Below are positions 1 to 10,494 of a stretch of 64,000 nt of DNA, piece after piece. Source of the DNA: Anastrepha obliqua (taxonomy: Eukaryota > Arthropoda > Insecta > Diptera > Tephritidae); NCBI RefSeq assembly GCF_027943255.1, contig NC_072892.1:119305792-119369791 (forward strand). The letters are read 5' to 3'. The notes under the pieces were generated by a model. It did no database searches. It had not been told where the DNA came from and saw nothing but the letters and a program-made list of their open reading frames with translations. The number at the start of each line of letters is the position of its first letter. Position 1 is the stretch's first letter. The position numbers and the translations under genes were made by a program.

Positions 1-630
1 TTCGTATGTGTTTTTCCAAAACATGCTGCTAGCTAAATGTAAACTTTGCACGTGCCAGTAGTACCACCTCCCTAATTTTTCACTGAATTTTCAAACGACA
101 TCGGACGCAAATAGGGTTCATTCCGACTCAAAATATAGGAAACTTTATAATTAATCATAGATTTTTAAAATAAAATTTTTGTATATAAAATAAGACTGCA
201 AGCAAAATATAATTGATGTCAGAAAGTTGTTATTAAGGGATAAAGTTTGCGAAAATGAGAACTAAGAGTTTATCAAAAATTGGAGTATATTTCTCTTATG
301 CTTGCTTGGCACATGCATTCATACATACCTACGTACACATATTCTACAGCTCAACATATTCCAACTCACTCATGCATTCACACTATCACACAGCTGCCCA
401 TGAAACACACCCACCTTCACCTTGCTTGGCCAGCTCACTATCACTGAGATGGTAAAAAACACTTAGAGCTTACAATGAAATTTAAAGCCGCAATGTAAGC
501 TACTTAAGTCTGCAGGATTAGTATGCACACATGTTAAGCGATTTTTCGCAACAAGCCGCCGCAACCAACAGCACTTGCACTAACCCACAACCAAAGTGCT
601 GAGTTGCAACCAATAAAACCAGGGTACAAA
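1..630. other. Non-coding stretch, no gene recognised
   Basis: AT-rich DNA with no coding signature. An open frame at 255-455 reads through short CATAC/CACAC-type repeats and looks like chance. No repeat boundary seen. Confidence 0.5.
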
Positions 631-638
631 AGGTAGTA

Positions 639-718
639 CTATCGATAGAAGTGAGAGCTTTCAACTATCGATGATTTGTTGAGATTATCGGTATATAAGT
701 GTATTGGGCATCACTGGT
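639..718 (+). promoter_or_regulatory. Candidate promoter cluster: two DRE-like sites, TATA-like box, Ohler motif 7
   Basis: CTATCGATAG at 639-648 and CTATCGATG at 665-673 resemble the DRE, the site bound by DREF in flies. TATATAAG at 692-699 is TATA-like. Positions 706-718 fit the Drosophila core-promoter motif 7 consensus (KNNCAKCNCTRNY). The grouping within 80 bp is seen directly; promoter activity is inference. No downstream gene was recognised, so this may be an alternative or relic promoter, or chance. Confidence 0.3.
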
Positions 719-1089
719 GACAAAACGTTTTATGATTTAATAGAATAACTTATAACCTTGAACAAAAAATTCCAGGAAGTGCCGTTAGGTGACGCTCTAA
801 GTTAATTACTGTGGGTTCTTTTTGTTTTTCTTTTCTTGTTGTCAAATTGCCAAATCTGTGATAAATATTCCTACCCAAATTCTATAGCCATTGCTGGACA
901 TTTGTGAAACTTACGTCGTCTTGGATAAATCTACCTCTGCACATGTTTTCGAGTTTTAACAGATAATGGATTTGAATTTGTAACAACGGATTTGTACTAA
1001 ATTTTCAGTTAAAAATTGATTCAATGGTGCAAATAACTAAGAAATATTGGGAAACTGTTTTAGTAATGATAGTCTAAAGAAAACAGCCG

Positions 1090-1979
1090 TGTAAGGGATC
1101 GTGAGTCATTCAAGGATGACGGACGTAGTGGCATGCCGTCGACATCGAAAGCTGATGAAAACTTCAATCAAGGGAAAGAAATGTATATCAATAACCACAA
1201 ATTAACCATCAGAGAGCTGTTAGAAGACTTGAGCATTGCTTATGATTCCGCTAAAGACATTTAAATTAATGATTTGGGTTTGCGCCGTGTTGCTGCGAAA
1301 TTGATCATTGGTCCCAAAGGATCTGAATTTCATGCAAAAGGAGGGCCGCGTTAATGTCGCCCAAAATGTGATTTCCGAGCCAGAATCCGACTCAACATTC
1401 ATCAAAGGCATCAGTAACGCAGACGAGAGGTTGGTTTATGAGTACGACACGCAATCAAGAATTTAGATTAGTGAAAGCAGAACTCCGAATGAGCCACGCC
1501 CAAAACAACCACGTCGTTTTAAGTCAAAAAAGAAAGCGATTCTCACGGTTTTTATGGATTATACTCGTATGTAACATTAACCACAGGTTTTTGCCGAAAC
1601 ATCAGACAGTTAATAAGGACTACTATGAGACGTTTACTATTAATGAGACGTTTACGTGAAACAATTCGCAGAAAGTGAAACGATTTGTGGGAAAACAACT
1701 CGTGGATTTTGCACAGTGCCATTATTATTCGTGAATTTTTGAATACCAACAGCCATCCAATTCACCTGATAAGGCTCTCTGCGATTTTTTTTGTCTATAA
1801 TGGAATCAAAATATATGCAAACAGCCGAAAGAGAGTAATGAAAAAACCGAAGATGGCTCTAATGGCCGAAAATCAGAGTTCCAGATATGTTTCCAGAGCT
1901 GGATCAAAGGCTGGCATAAGTGCGTTGCAGTTAATGGAGAGTACTTTCACGGCAATAATATCACTTTTGAGGAATAAAC
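1090..1979 (+). pseudogene. Decayed mariner transposase (WENNSW-type lineage)
   Basis: Remnant of a Tc1/mariner DDD transposase, an enzyme that cuts and pastes DNA at TA sites. Recognisable in order: the linker RSGMPSTS with the second helix-turn-helix (KLTIRELLEDL, about 1190-1235), GLRRVAAKL (about 1280), VNKDYYE (about 1608-1628), WENNSWILH before the second catalytic Asp (about 1688-1714), and a C-terminus (SEFQICFQSWIKGWHKC and on) ending at a TAA near 1977. The pieces lie in different frames with stops and a deletion between ILH and the IIREFLN motif, so the DNAPSH catalytic block is damaged. No convincing TIRs. The same lineage appears at 44055-44870. Confidence 0.75.
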
Positions 1980-2152
1980 TTGTATTTTGAATTTTCTGAA
2001 CATATACCGGTAACTTTTAATGAAGCTGGTATGTACATGTACCCAAATAAAATTTTTGATTACCAAACCTCAATTCGGCACCAACAATTCAATTTGTAAA
2101 AAAGGCTCTATAAATCACTACTAAAAAATCGCTTCGGAACTTTCAAGTGCCG

Positions 2153-2180
2153 CTACTATCGATAGTAGCCCATCTCTAGC
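2153..2180 (+). promoter_or_regulatory. Second DRE palindrome next to motif 7
   Basis: A 16-bp perfect palindrome, CTACTATCGATAGTAG (2153-2168), contains the DRE core and runs into a perfect motif 7 match at 2168-2180. A TATAAAT lies upstream at 2109-2115. Same element pair as 639-718, on the other side of the dead mariner. Function is inferred from Drosophila core-promoter knowledge. Confidence 0.3.
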
Positions 2181-2935
2181 AAGCAACACACCTTAGTTCG
2201 TTCTTGTTCTCATGGGGCAACAATAATAACTGCAACATTGAAAATTGTCTAAGCTGGCGCTGGCAGAATATCCACACACATATGTATTTCAACTCATTCA
2301 TATGTATACATTTACTTGCATATACCTGCGCTATATAAGTATGTACTCGTATGTGTGCAAGAACGTTGTGCAATTTCCATGTAAATCAAAATCAATGGGA
2401 TTAAAAAGTTGGCTCAGAAAACTGTTGCCAGTATTGCTGACATTGTTGCTTTGGTTGCTGTTCACTCGTTGCCGGTACTTTTTTTATTATATCCTTGTAA
2501 GTGCGCGCTGCCTGTGTGTAAGTTGGCGTACAATTGCCTGCCAACACATAGCCATGGCTGATGGTGTCAAAGGAGAGATACAAAGTGAAACTCTCATTTA
2601 GTATTGCAAACAGGTATTCTACCATACACTCGCATGTTCACGCACACATACATATGTGATATAGTATTCAAGTGTGTGCCAACCCAATAAACCGAAGTTC
2701 ACCTTTTTCTAATATAGCCAGAGATTCAAGTTTCATGCTAATTATGCAATTTGCAGAGTGCAGAGTTTTAACTAGAAAAAGTGCCATAATTCTTGGAAAA
2801 GGAAGAATTGTGCCCACCGGAATTCGACCAGAAATCGCAATGCTTTTCATAAGGGTGCAATAGCTAGGATAGTTTTACGGAGCGGACATTATAAGGCTAT
2901 ATAGAGCAATGGGTTCTTTTGTATTCTCCATATAA
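2181..2935. other. Non-coding stretch, no gene recognised
   Basis: Two overlapping chance frames (2245-2601 plus, 2401-2625 minus) cover the same bases; neither resembles a known domain. CATATGTATA-type simple sequence at 2280-2350. Nothing else seen. Confidence 0.45.
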
Positions 2936-2937
2936 AT

Positions 2938-3852
2938 ATAATGAAAGAACAGGCAGGTTTTCGACGGCACAAATCATGCGTGGATCGTATGATTATTGAT
3001 TTTTAAAAAGCATTTGACCGCGTAGAATGCAGTGCAGTTTGGGAAGCGATGAGATGCAACGGCATGCCATGAAAACTAATAAGGTTAGTAAATTCACTCT
3101 ATGCAGACGCCAGCTGCAAAGTTATTCACGTGCGGATGGTCCGTGAACGAATCCTAACTGAAAAAGACATACGCCAGGGATGCGTACTTTCCCCCTACTA
3201 TTTAACATCGCTCTCGATATGATACTGACGTCGGCTCTCAAAATGAAAAAAATTATTCGCTGGGGCATAACAAATCGTCTAGAAGACTTTGATTATGCGG
3301 ACTATGTCTGTTGACTGGCACATAATCATACTGGCATGCAAGCGAATCTGGACGGTTATGATAGGTATAACACTGCAAACTTCACCATAAATGGATCTGC
3401 GATAGAGAATGTTAGTTTTTTTCTTACATCGGCAATGTTATTGTGGCGAACGGAGGATCCAGTGCAGATATTAAAGCGCGAGTAAGGAAAGCACAAGCAG
3501 CGTTCAATAAAATAAGCCCCATATGGCGCTCGGAACAGATAAGTAAAAACACCAAACTATGCCAACGTTAAGTCAATCCTCCCTTAGGCCAGCGAAACGT
3601 GGAACGTGTTGCAAAAAGATGCGCATGCACTTCCAAGGCTTGGCCACACCTTACGCAGATGAAACAACGACATCATCAGAAATGCAGTTGAGTGAAACCC
3701 GCAGGGCAGCCGCCGCGGAGGAGGACCGTCAAACACATGGAGATGGATGATAGAGATGGAGATGGAGAAGTCGAATAAAACATGAAACGAAATTAAATTA
3801 CTGGCGCAAAATCGGGACCAGTGGAAACAATTTGTTTAAGCCTTATATTCTA
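2938..3852 (+). pseudogene. LINE reverse transcriptase 3' half, frameshifted
   Basis: 3' part of a non-LTR retrotransposon ORF2. Motifs in order: EQAGFRRHKSCVDRMI (RT motif 2a, about 2948), DFxKAFDRVE (motif A, catalytic Asp context, about 2998-3030), IRQGCVLSP (motif B, about 3172-3198), a degraded DYAD region near 3290-3310, YLGNVIVANGG thumb region (about 3428), then a long deletion and the C-terminal tail with RGxPSNTWR and LAQNRDQWKQFV (about 3710-3840). Several frameshifts and stops. The endonuclease half is absent, as in 5' truncated LINE insertions. Clade not settled; the tail resembles RTE- or L2-like insect elements. Confidence 0.7.
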
Positions 3853-3859
3853 TATAGGA

Positions 3860-4440
3860 ATAAAAGGATCAAATATATATACTTCTAAGAAGCTATAATA
3901 CTTTGTTGGTTTTGTTATCACCGTGGCATAGCTTGTAGTTTTAGCAGGCAGGGGTAATGATATATCACAGGATAGCTGAATAAACGGACGTAATACCTCC
4001 TGATCTAAGACGCAACAACTTCATAAAATAATAATACCTTCGACAATAACGGGAAATCGTTAAGGAAGTTTCTCTGACTAATAAGTGCTACCTTGGCTAG
4101 TGAATTGAACAGTGAAGTGCGCTCTAGTTAAGTAAACCATCATCGCTAAATGATATACAGGTCCGTCATAGCTACATCCGATGATGCCCTTCGTAATGTT
4201 CACGAGAAAGATTCTACTTAAGGTTTAAGAACTATGAGCTTTGTGAGATTTGTAGCAATGTACTTGTAGATATATTACCTCGAATTCAGGCCGCTCCACT
4301 GCTAAGACCATATCATACGAAAGGGTACAAAAACCACAGCCCTGGAAGTGGTCTCAGCCACAGCCAACCTAAAAGTGACTGAAGTATACCTTTGAGTAGT
4401 CAGTTAAAACCTGTAATCTTCAGCTAATAATATCAATAAA
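3860..4440. other. Non-coding stretch, no gene recognised
   Basis: No coding signature, repeat boundary or RNA gene seen. Confidence 0.4.
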
Positions 4441-4467
4441 TAAATGAGATTAAAACAAACACAATCA

Positions 4468-4560
4468 AGATTATTCGATGCGGTACCTGATGGTAAGGGC
4501 AGAGAAAGCGGAAGGATCGCGTGCAGAAAAGGGCCAAGAGTTAAAACAATCGACAGATTG
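4468..4560 (+). pseudogene. Possible LINE C-terminal scrap
   Basis: Reads FDAVPDGKGRESGR, which resembles FDAVPSGGSRGRGR in the better preserved LINE tail at 49838-50220. Only a short stretch matches and no tail or TSD is visible. Confidence 0.25.
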
Positions 4561-4691
4561 TTGAACTATCTATGTACATTGAATCCGGTCGAAATGTACA
4601 AGGCGTTTGCTGCCGAGAAACAGTTATTAGCCAAAAAGAGCAGTTATTTGGATGCTAACTCTTCATGATCAAACAATAATTGACAATAAAA

Positions 4692-4746
4692 ATCGGCAGG
4701 CAATGGCAAATCTTCGAGTGTATTTCTGCCATGAAAAATCTCCTCC
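4692..4746 (+). repeat. SINE-A fragment (body only)
   Basis: Matches the central body of the tRNA-derived SINE described at 35219-35485: the words GGCAGGCAATGGCAAA and GAGTGTATTTCTGCCATGAA are present almost unchanged. Head and tail are missing. Confidence 0.6.
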
Positions 4747-4898
4747 AGACTGGACCAAAAATGCTGTCATCCGTAGATATGTCAGATATGTTCAGCCCAT
4801 CTGTCTTTTTATTCAAATTATTAACGTTTTCTGTTGGTTTCGTTTTAATAGAGTCTGTGATTAGCCATTGCTTTTTTTGCTTTCTCGAGTTGTCTGTA

Positions 4899-5028
4899 CA
4901 AAGTGGCGCAAATTCAATCACCCTATCGGAAAACGTATACAGTTTTTCCATCTTTCAGAATGTTTTTTTATTCGGTAAAAAAAAATTATGCAAAAGCAAA
5001 ATTGGATGATTAATTTTGCGCCACTTTG
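4899..5028. mobile_element. 130-bp MITE flanked by TA
   Basis: Left end CAAAGTGGCGCAAATTCAAT; the right end is its inverted complement with few mismatches. TA dinucleotides flank both ends (4897-4898, 5029-5030), as expected for Tc1/mariner-type movement. No coding capacity. A right end of the same type lies at 45025-45057 and a diverged one near 52592. Confidence 0.6.
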
Positions 5029-5153
5029 TAAAGTACTTGTTACCCAGCTACACGCGACCTGAAGATTACGTTGAAGTTTTAATGCACAGTTAGACTTTGT
5101 TAGTTCTAAGACGGACTTATTGCTCCTATTTTACGCAAACAATTTTTACTTAA

Positions 5154-5876
5154 CAACACCGGGACCCCGGTGGTCTAAAATTTGGCTCGAAAATTAGGGT
5201 ATTTTTGGATTTTTTTTTTCGAATAAGAAAATGGAAGACGATATTTAAATTTTTAGGCTTTTTATTTAACATCTTTTACATACAAAATGAAAAGAAAATT
5301 AATTAATTTTAATAATTTTACAAATGACGCTCAAGTTGACCCTCCCGAAAAATTGGATCTGGACGGTGTTTTCAATTTTAGCTCTTCTATTTACCTGAAT
5401 CACAAAAACCAAAAAAAATAATAATCAGTATGACTGTAGCTATGTTCCGCTACTAGAATACAAAAAATAAAAACAACAACTGACTAAATGGCGCGGTTTT
5501 GAAATTGGTTTTCTAAAAGTCGGGTTTTTTCCAGTTTTGTAATAAAAAAAATACGAAATAATTGATATAATGATATGATGTGAACAACATATTAAATTTT
5601 CAGACGATTCGGTTGAATAGTTTTTGTCTTCTTTGATAACACCAGGCCAAAAAAAGTAGTTTTGATAGAATTGAGTTTAAAGTTTTGAGAGTGGATAAAG
5701 CAACCATTGATGCCCTGTGTCGTGACTGTAGCTGCTAAAACGGCTGTAGAATCGAAAATACTAGGAATATCTACTATATATAGGGAATATCTACTACTAT
5801 ATATACTTCCTATACTTTCGGAATATCGAGAAAACGAAAAATCGATTTTTTGAAAATTCTTGACCACTGGAACCCC
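5154..5876. mobile_element. Decayed TTAA-flanked MITE, relative of 42364-43091
   Basis: TTAA at 5150-5153 and 5877-5880 bracket 723 bp. Terminal regions are imperfect inverted repeats (GGGACCCCGGTGGTCTAAAA on the left; reverse complement GGGGTTCCAGTGGTCAAGAA on the right), with seven extra bases at the left end. The interior aligns by eye with the MITE at 42364-43091 in word order, including a block ending in ACCTGAATCACAAAAACC, and is almost the same length. No coding capacity. TTAA targeting suggests mobilisation by a piggyBac-like transposase (inference). Confidence 0.5.
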
Positions 5877-5884
5877 TTAATAAG

Positions 5885-7585
5885 ACGTCTTTTAGGAATT
5901 ATGTTTTCTTTAGAAAAACTTTTTTTGTTAAGATTCGTGTAACAACAAAAATTTTGTACAAAAAAATGTATTAGTTAGCTGCGTCTAAATCGTGTAAAAA
6001 AACACCGCGTAAAAAGAGAGTTTTGTGTACTTTATATTTTACCAATTTTCAAAACTAAATGCTTTGTCTATAATGCAGATGTGTAGCTAGAACAAACGGG
6101 TTGCTCTTAACAAAAGTTCACCAGGTAGCCACAGAGTCCCAGCGTGATCCGTAGAAGTAGATTTCCCGCAAACTTAGATTTACATTTTAAAAAATTCATA
6201 CTCGTATGAATAAAATTTTTCTCATAAAAATTCGACTCCCGAATTCCCAAAGTACTGCTGCTTTTCAGCTTTTTCAAAATTATTTTCTCACACTCTCGAG
6301 ATTCAGAATAATTTTTGTTCGGAATTTTAAATTATTTTCGACTGCGGCAACTTTCATTCAGCCCACACTGGATAAAGCATTTTCCCACTTCTGCTTTAAT
6401 CAAACTTTGTTTTCAACATAAATTCCTAAAACTATTTTATGCTGTGCTACTACATTCTAAATAGTTATTAAATGCCAACCAGTGGTGTTAGTAATTTGTA
6501 TTCCTTTTATGTAATTTGCTTGGGAGTATCATCCACATAGCCTTGTTAGAGAGCTGCCCACACGCAAAAATTCAAACATGCATGCATGAGACTCTACGCT
6601 TTACATACTTGAATTAGTTTTTAATATGGTATTAGTAACTTTGTTGCACTGAGTTTATTAAAATAATTAAGCTTCATACTTTCTAAAAGTACTTAAAAAT
6701 CCCTAAAATGAAAATCAATTAGTTGTTGCACACACATAGGTACGGACGAGTATAAACTAGTTAAGGAGAGATGTTTAATGGCAGGGAAAAGCAAAAAGGA
6801 AAATAAGGCTTCGAACTACTCTGTTGTTTAATCTCCCTGCTTCGGCAAATTTGTCGCATAAAATACGAGACGAATAATCAAATTTCAATTTTGCTCGTAT
6901 GTTGAGCTTTCAAAGCATATTAAGAAGTTAACTTTTTGCAATACTGCGTCGTCGAGGTAAAATCTAAACTAATGGATATGCATGTATGTATGTATGTATA
7001 TACTTATAGAATCGGCTCTTACACCCTTTGTTGGTTGTTGGCATGCTTGGCCAAGCTCCATATTGGAACCAACCCTTCTTTGCCCATCGTGGTTTTCATT
7101 TTAAGAGTGATGAAGAGCGTTTGAGGATTCGCGTAAGTCTTTGCTCCAACTACGCTCTACATTTAAATAATCAGGCGGTTTAGAGTTCCGGCTTGAAGTT
7201 TAACAAAATTGAATCTTCCTCGCCTCGCAAGTAGGTTGGAGGCCTACTAAAATACGTATTCTCTTCCAGCTATTAAAAGATTAATTTAGGGATTAAGGAT
7301 TAACTCTTTTCAGAACATAAATATCTCGTGTATCTTTCAAATAGACCTGCCCGCTAGGTGAACTTTGTACTAATTACTGTCTATAGTAAGCCCAAGTGTA
7401 TCTCACTCATAACTAGCTTGCTTTTGCTGTTTCTTAAACTTATGCGTCTGAAAATTTATCGGTCACAGTCGAGGCAAAAGTAAAAAACGATCGCTGAAAT
7501 AGTGCGAAATGCATCAGTAGCAGTTCGTATTCGTCTTGTGATAATTGCCACTGCGCAGTTAAGCAGTAATTTTATAATATAACTT
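5885..7585. other. Non-coding stretch with TATG microsatellite
   Basis: AT-rich with no recognisable gene. An ATGT microsatellite lies at about 6982-6998. Short open frames at 6206-6421 and 6936-7124 show no domain. Confidence 0.4.
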
Positions 7586-7589
7586 TTAC

Positions 7590-8035
7590 ACTTCGAGTCA
7601 ATCCAAGAAGCCATAATTGCCTTGATAGCCGCTTGGCTATCAATGAAAAATGAAAATGTTTGTCCGAGTATTAAATGGAGTTAATTCCGAAGCCCGTTCA
7701 ACTGCTTTCGTTGTGGCATAGATTTCTGCCTGAAATACACTACAGTAATTAATTAAGGAATATGAAAGGCTTTTGGAGATCAAATTGCGTATAAAAGACA
7801 GCTGCTCCTACTTCTTCCGCCATTTTGAACCCATCTGTAAAGAAATTGTGTGGATATGGATTCGGCCGCACCTTTCGTTCTGTAATGACGAAGGCTTTTT
7901 GCCGAATTTAACTTGCGGAATTACGTAGTCCGGTCTTCCGTTTGACTCCAGAATGTCTAGAAAGCCTCGGTCATGACATCTTCAGTCTTAAAGCAGATCT
8001 TTTGACCGAGTTTCTTACTACTATGTAGTTTGATT
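7590..8035 (-). pseudogene. LINE RNase H domain fragment
   Basis: Read on the minus strand, 7850 down to about 7600 gives FFTDGFKMAEEVGAAVFY, then the VFQAEIYATTKAV block and DSQAAIKAI. These are the Asp, Glu and Asp neighbourhoods of the RNase H domain found in I/R1/LOA-type non-LTR elements, where it removes RNA from the RNA-DNA hybrid. A preceding linker (FLDILESNGRPDYVIP) extends to about 8000. One frameshift and a stop interrupt it; the RT part is missing. Confidence 0.65.
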
Positions 8036-8103
8036 GGATGTCAATTGGGAATTCTTTCCATTGCCGCTGTTGGAGTTGTGCTCATAGCGCTGGTGGAACA
8101 TAA

Positions 8104-8978
8104 CACATGGGCTCAAAAGTCTCGGGCCTAATAAAGAAAACACGTTTTTTTTTTGTTCCAAATTTGCTTTATTCATCAACGTAATATTCAACAAGAACAA
8201 CGCAATCCTTCCAGCTCCGCTCAAACAATTCAATACCTCTTCTGTAGAACGATTTATCTTTGCCTCAAAATAGTCCTCAATTTCAATTCCATTTTAATTT
8301 CGAACGAAATTTCTTACGGGCGAGCATTTATCTAAGGTCTGCGAACAGTCGGTAGTCGCTGAGAGGTAAATCTGGTGAATATGGTGGATGCGGGAGCAAT
8401 TCGAAGTTCAGTTCATTTAGTTTAGCCATTGCTTTTATTGACTTGCGACATGGTGAGCAAACGCGGAACCCATTTTGAACAGAGCTTTCTCATGCTCAAA
8501 TGCGCAGGCAATATAAAGCCAACTCGTACTTTTGTTATCTTTACGGTGTCAGCTAACTCACACAACTTCAATTTTTGCTCATTCAAACCGATTTTGTGGA
8601 TTTTTTGATGTTTTTTCGTGCTACTGTCACATTTGGACGTCCACTGCGTTGTGCATCATCGGTGTCTCTAGGACCACGTTTGAAGTCTGCAAGCCATAGT
8701 TTTGTTGTTGCTTCTGATGGAGCGGAGTTCCGAAAGTACTTTTCAAGCCTTTGCTTTGCCTTTTTCCCCATTGAGAAGAAGGTTAAAATTAAAACACGAC
8801 GAAATTGTTTTAAAAATAACAATAGTAGCGTCACTTTTAGCACAATAACTCACTAATGAACAGAATATCATGAAATTTTAACAGCTATCTTTATTAAGTT
8901 AGTACTAACTGAAAAAAGGTCAATGCAATAAAACTAGTGCCATCTATGCGTTAGGCCCGGGACTTTTCAGCCCATGTG
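8104..8978 (-). mobile_element. Internally deleted irritans-type mariner with TIRs
   Basis: TIRs 8104-8131 and 8951-8978 match at 26 of 28 positions (CACATGGGCTgAAAAGTCcC) and resemble irritans-subfamily ends such as those of Himar1; TA flanks are present, with one extra base on the left. Inside, on the minus strand, 8843 to 8583 encodes the N-terminal DNA-binding part (AKQRLEKYF, then DAQRSGRPNV), followed by a jump to the C-terminus (ELNFELLPHPPYSPDLPLSD, then a degraded tail near 8250-8160). The catalytic centre between them is deleted. At 875 bp it is well under the usual 1.3 kb and could move only in trans. Confidence 0.75.
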
Positions 8979-9194
8979 TATATTTATTTAAGGTAAGTAA
9001 TTTTATCGAACGCCGTCCACCATACTAGCAAACGCTATACCATTTGTATAATGACCGCCATGCATATCCAATGGGTGAGTCGAGGAGATAAGTCCTAAAT
9101 CTTAGTGAGCAATACTTTGCACGCGTATAAGGCATTGGAGGCTTTCTGTCACATTTAGTATCCATGTCAGGTTACTATCATCAACAATTTCTTT

Positions 9195-9625
9195 CTTGAT
9201 TAGCGCGATAACTACTTACGCGATTTTGGCCGAGTTTAACAAATTGCGCCAGTCGTTTCTTTCTCGTGCTAACCGGCGCCAGTTGGACACACCAAAGGAA
9301 GCCAAGTCCCTCTCTACCTGATCTTTTCAACGCAGAGGGGGCCTTCCTCTTTCTCTGCTAATCACCAGCTGGTACCGCATCGAATACTTTCAAAGCTAGA
9401 AACATATCCCAGCCAATGTAGCGGCTGGATCTTTGTGCGCTACGCTATATTTATATCGTTGTAAAGCTCCTACGGCTCACTGTTTCATCATCTGCGATAC
9501 TCGCCAACGCTAACGTGCAAGGTCCAAAAATCTTCTGCAGAGTCACACCAAGGGATGCCTCATCGGATATTGTCATCGTTCAATCTTCTGCGCCATACGA
9601 TAGGATGAGCAGGATGAGAGCTTTG
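9195..9625 (-). pseudogene. LINE 3' end with AAG-rich tail
   Basis: The minus strand matches the LINE tail at 49838-50220: bases covering TTCGATGCGGTACC, CTCTGCGTTGAAAAGATCAG and AACTGGCGCCGGTTAGCACG are shared, and both end after the CGCGATAA region in an AAG-rich tail (9195-9210 here). Reading frames are broken. Its upstream side is cut at about 9626 by the poly-A end of the next element, suggesting later insertion. Confidence 0.65.
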
Positions 9626-9627
9626 TA

Positions 9628-10490
9628 GGTTTTTTTTTTTTATCGGGACAAACTACCAAGCGCAGTACTCAGACAACATTAAGTCCATTGTACTACAATC
9701 GGGTTCCCTTTTTAATTTTCCTTAAATCCACCCGACCTCGAAAGAAATTCTCGTAGATCTTTTGGTGCCAAGAAGCCAAGCTGATCGCTTCTTAACACAT
9801 CATTACCAAAGACCTGAACTTTGACGTACAGAAAGCGGTCCGCCGTCTCATCCTCCTGTCCACAAGCTGGGCAGAGTGCATTGTCTGAGCTACCTACCTC
9901 TTCCTTGTGCTTCGCCCATAGGAAGTGGCCTGTCATCAGCACCAACTACGTGCTTATGGTCCTTCCCTTCTGCTTAATAACAAGAGGATCTGCGACAGTG
10001 GGTCGGACATGACAGGTAACATCAGTTTTATCCATCTGCAGCCTCTTTCAGCTTACAAAGCTCGCTTGTGGGTTGAAGTAGCCTGTTGGCTAACCGTGGC
10101 TTTAATGGCCGATACGGTGGCTGATGGTTCTCTGTGGAGCCATCCGTGAAAATGCGAAGATAGTGTTTGCCTGGCTCATTTCCAGAGTTTGACCACAATT
10201 GGGTGTAGAATGTTAGTTTTGTTCATCAAGAGAGGACTTCACTACGCAATTGCCTACTTAGTCCAAAGTAGCACTCGTTGGCAAGAGAGATTCTCCGTTG
10301 TATTTCAAGGATGTATCCATAACAATGCCCAGGTATTTAGTCGATGTTCTTGGTATGAACTGAACTCCTCCAAGCCTCGGAGGTGACCAGTTTGGAATCT
10401 TGTTTGCCCTTGAAAGGAGCGCTAAGACTGTGTTATCTGGATTTACTTCCAGCCCGACCAAATTCGTCCACTTCTACATCTCTCTAGGCG
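9628..10490 (-). pseudogene. LINE-D copy 1 (RT/RNase H type), heavily deleted
   Basis: Minus-strand non-LTR element ending in poly-A (complement of the T run at 9629-9641). From 10461 down: VGLEVNPDNTVLALLSR, YLGIVMDTSLK (RT palm/thumb), then a deletion to the CHVRPTVADPLVI region and the C-terminal zinc-knuckle-like block CPACGQEDETADRFLY (about 9870), ending GFLAPKDLREFL. The 3' untranslated region matches LINE-D copy 2 at 20883-22288. It interrupts the AAG-tailed LINE at 9195-9625. Confidence 0.65.
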
Positions 10491-10494
10491 TCCT

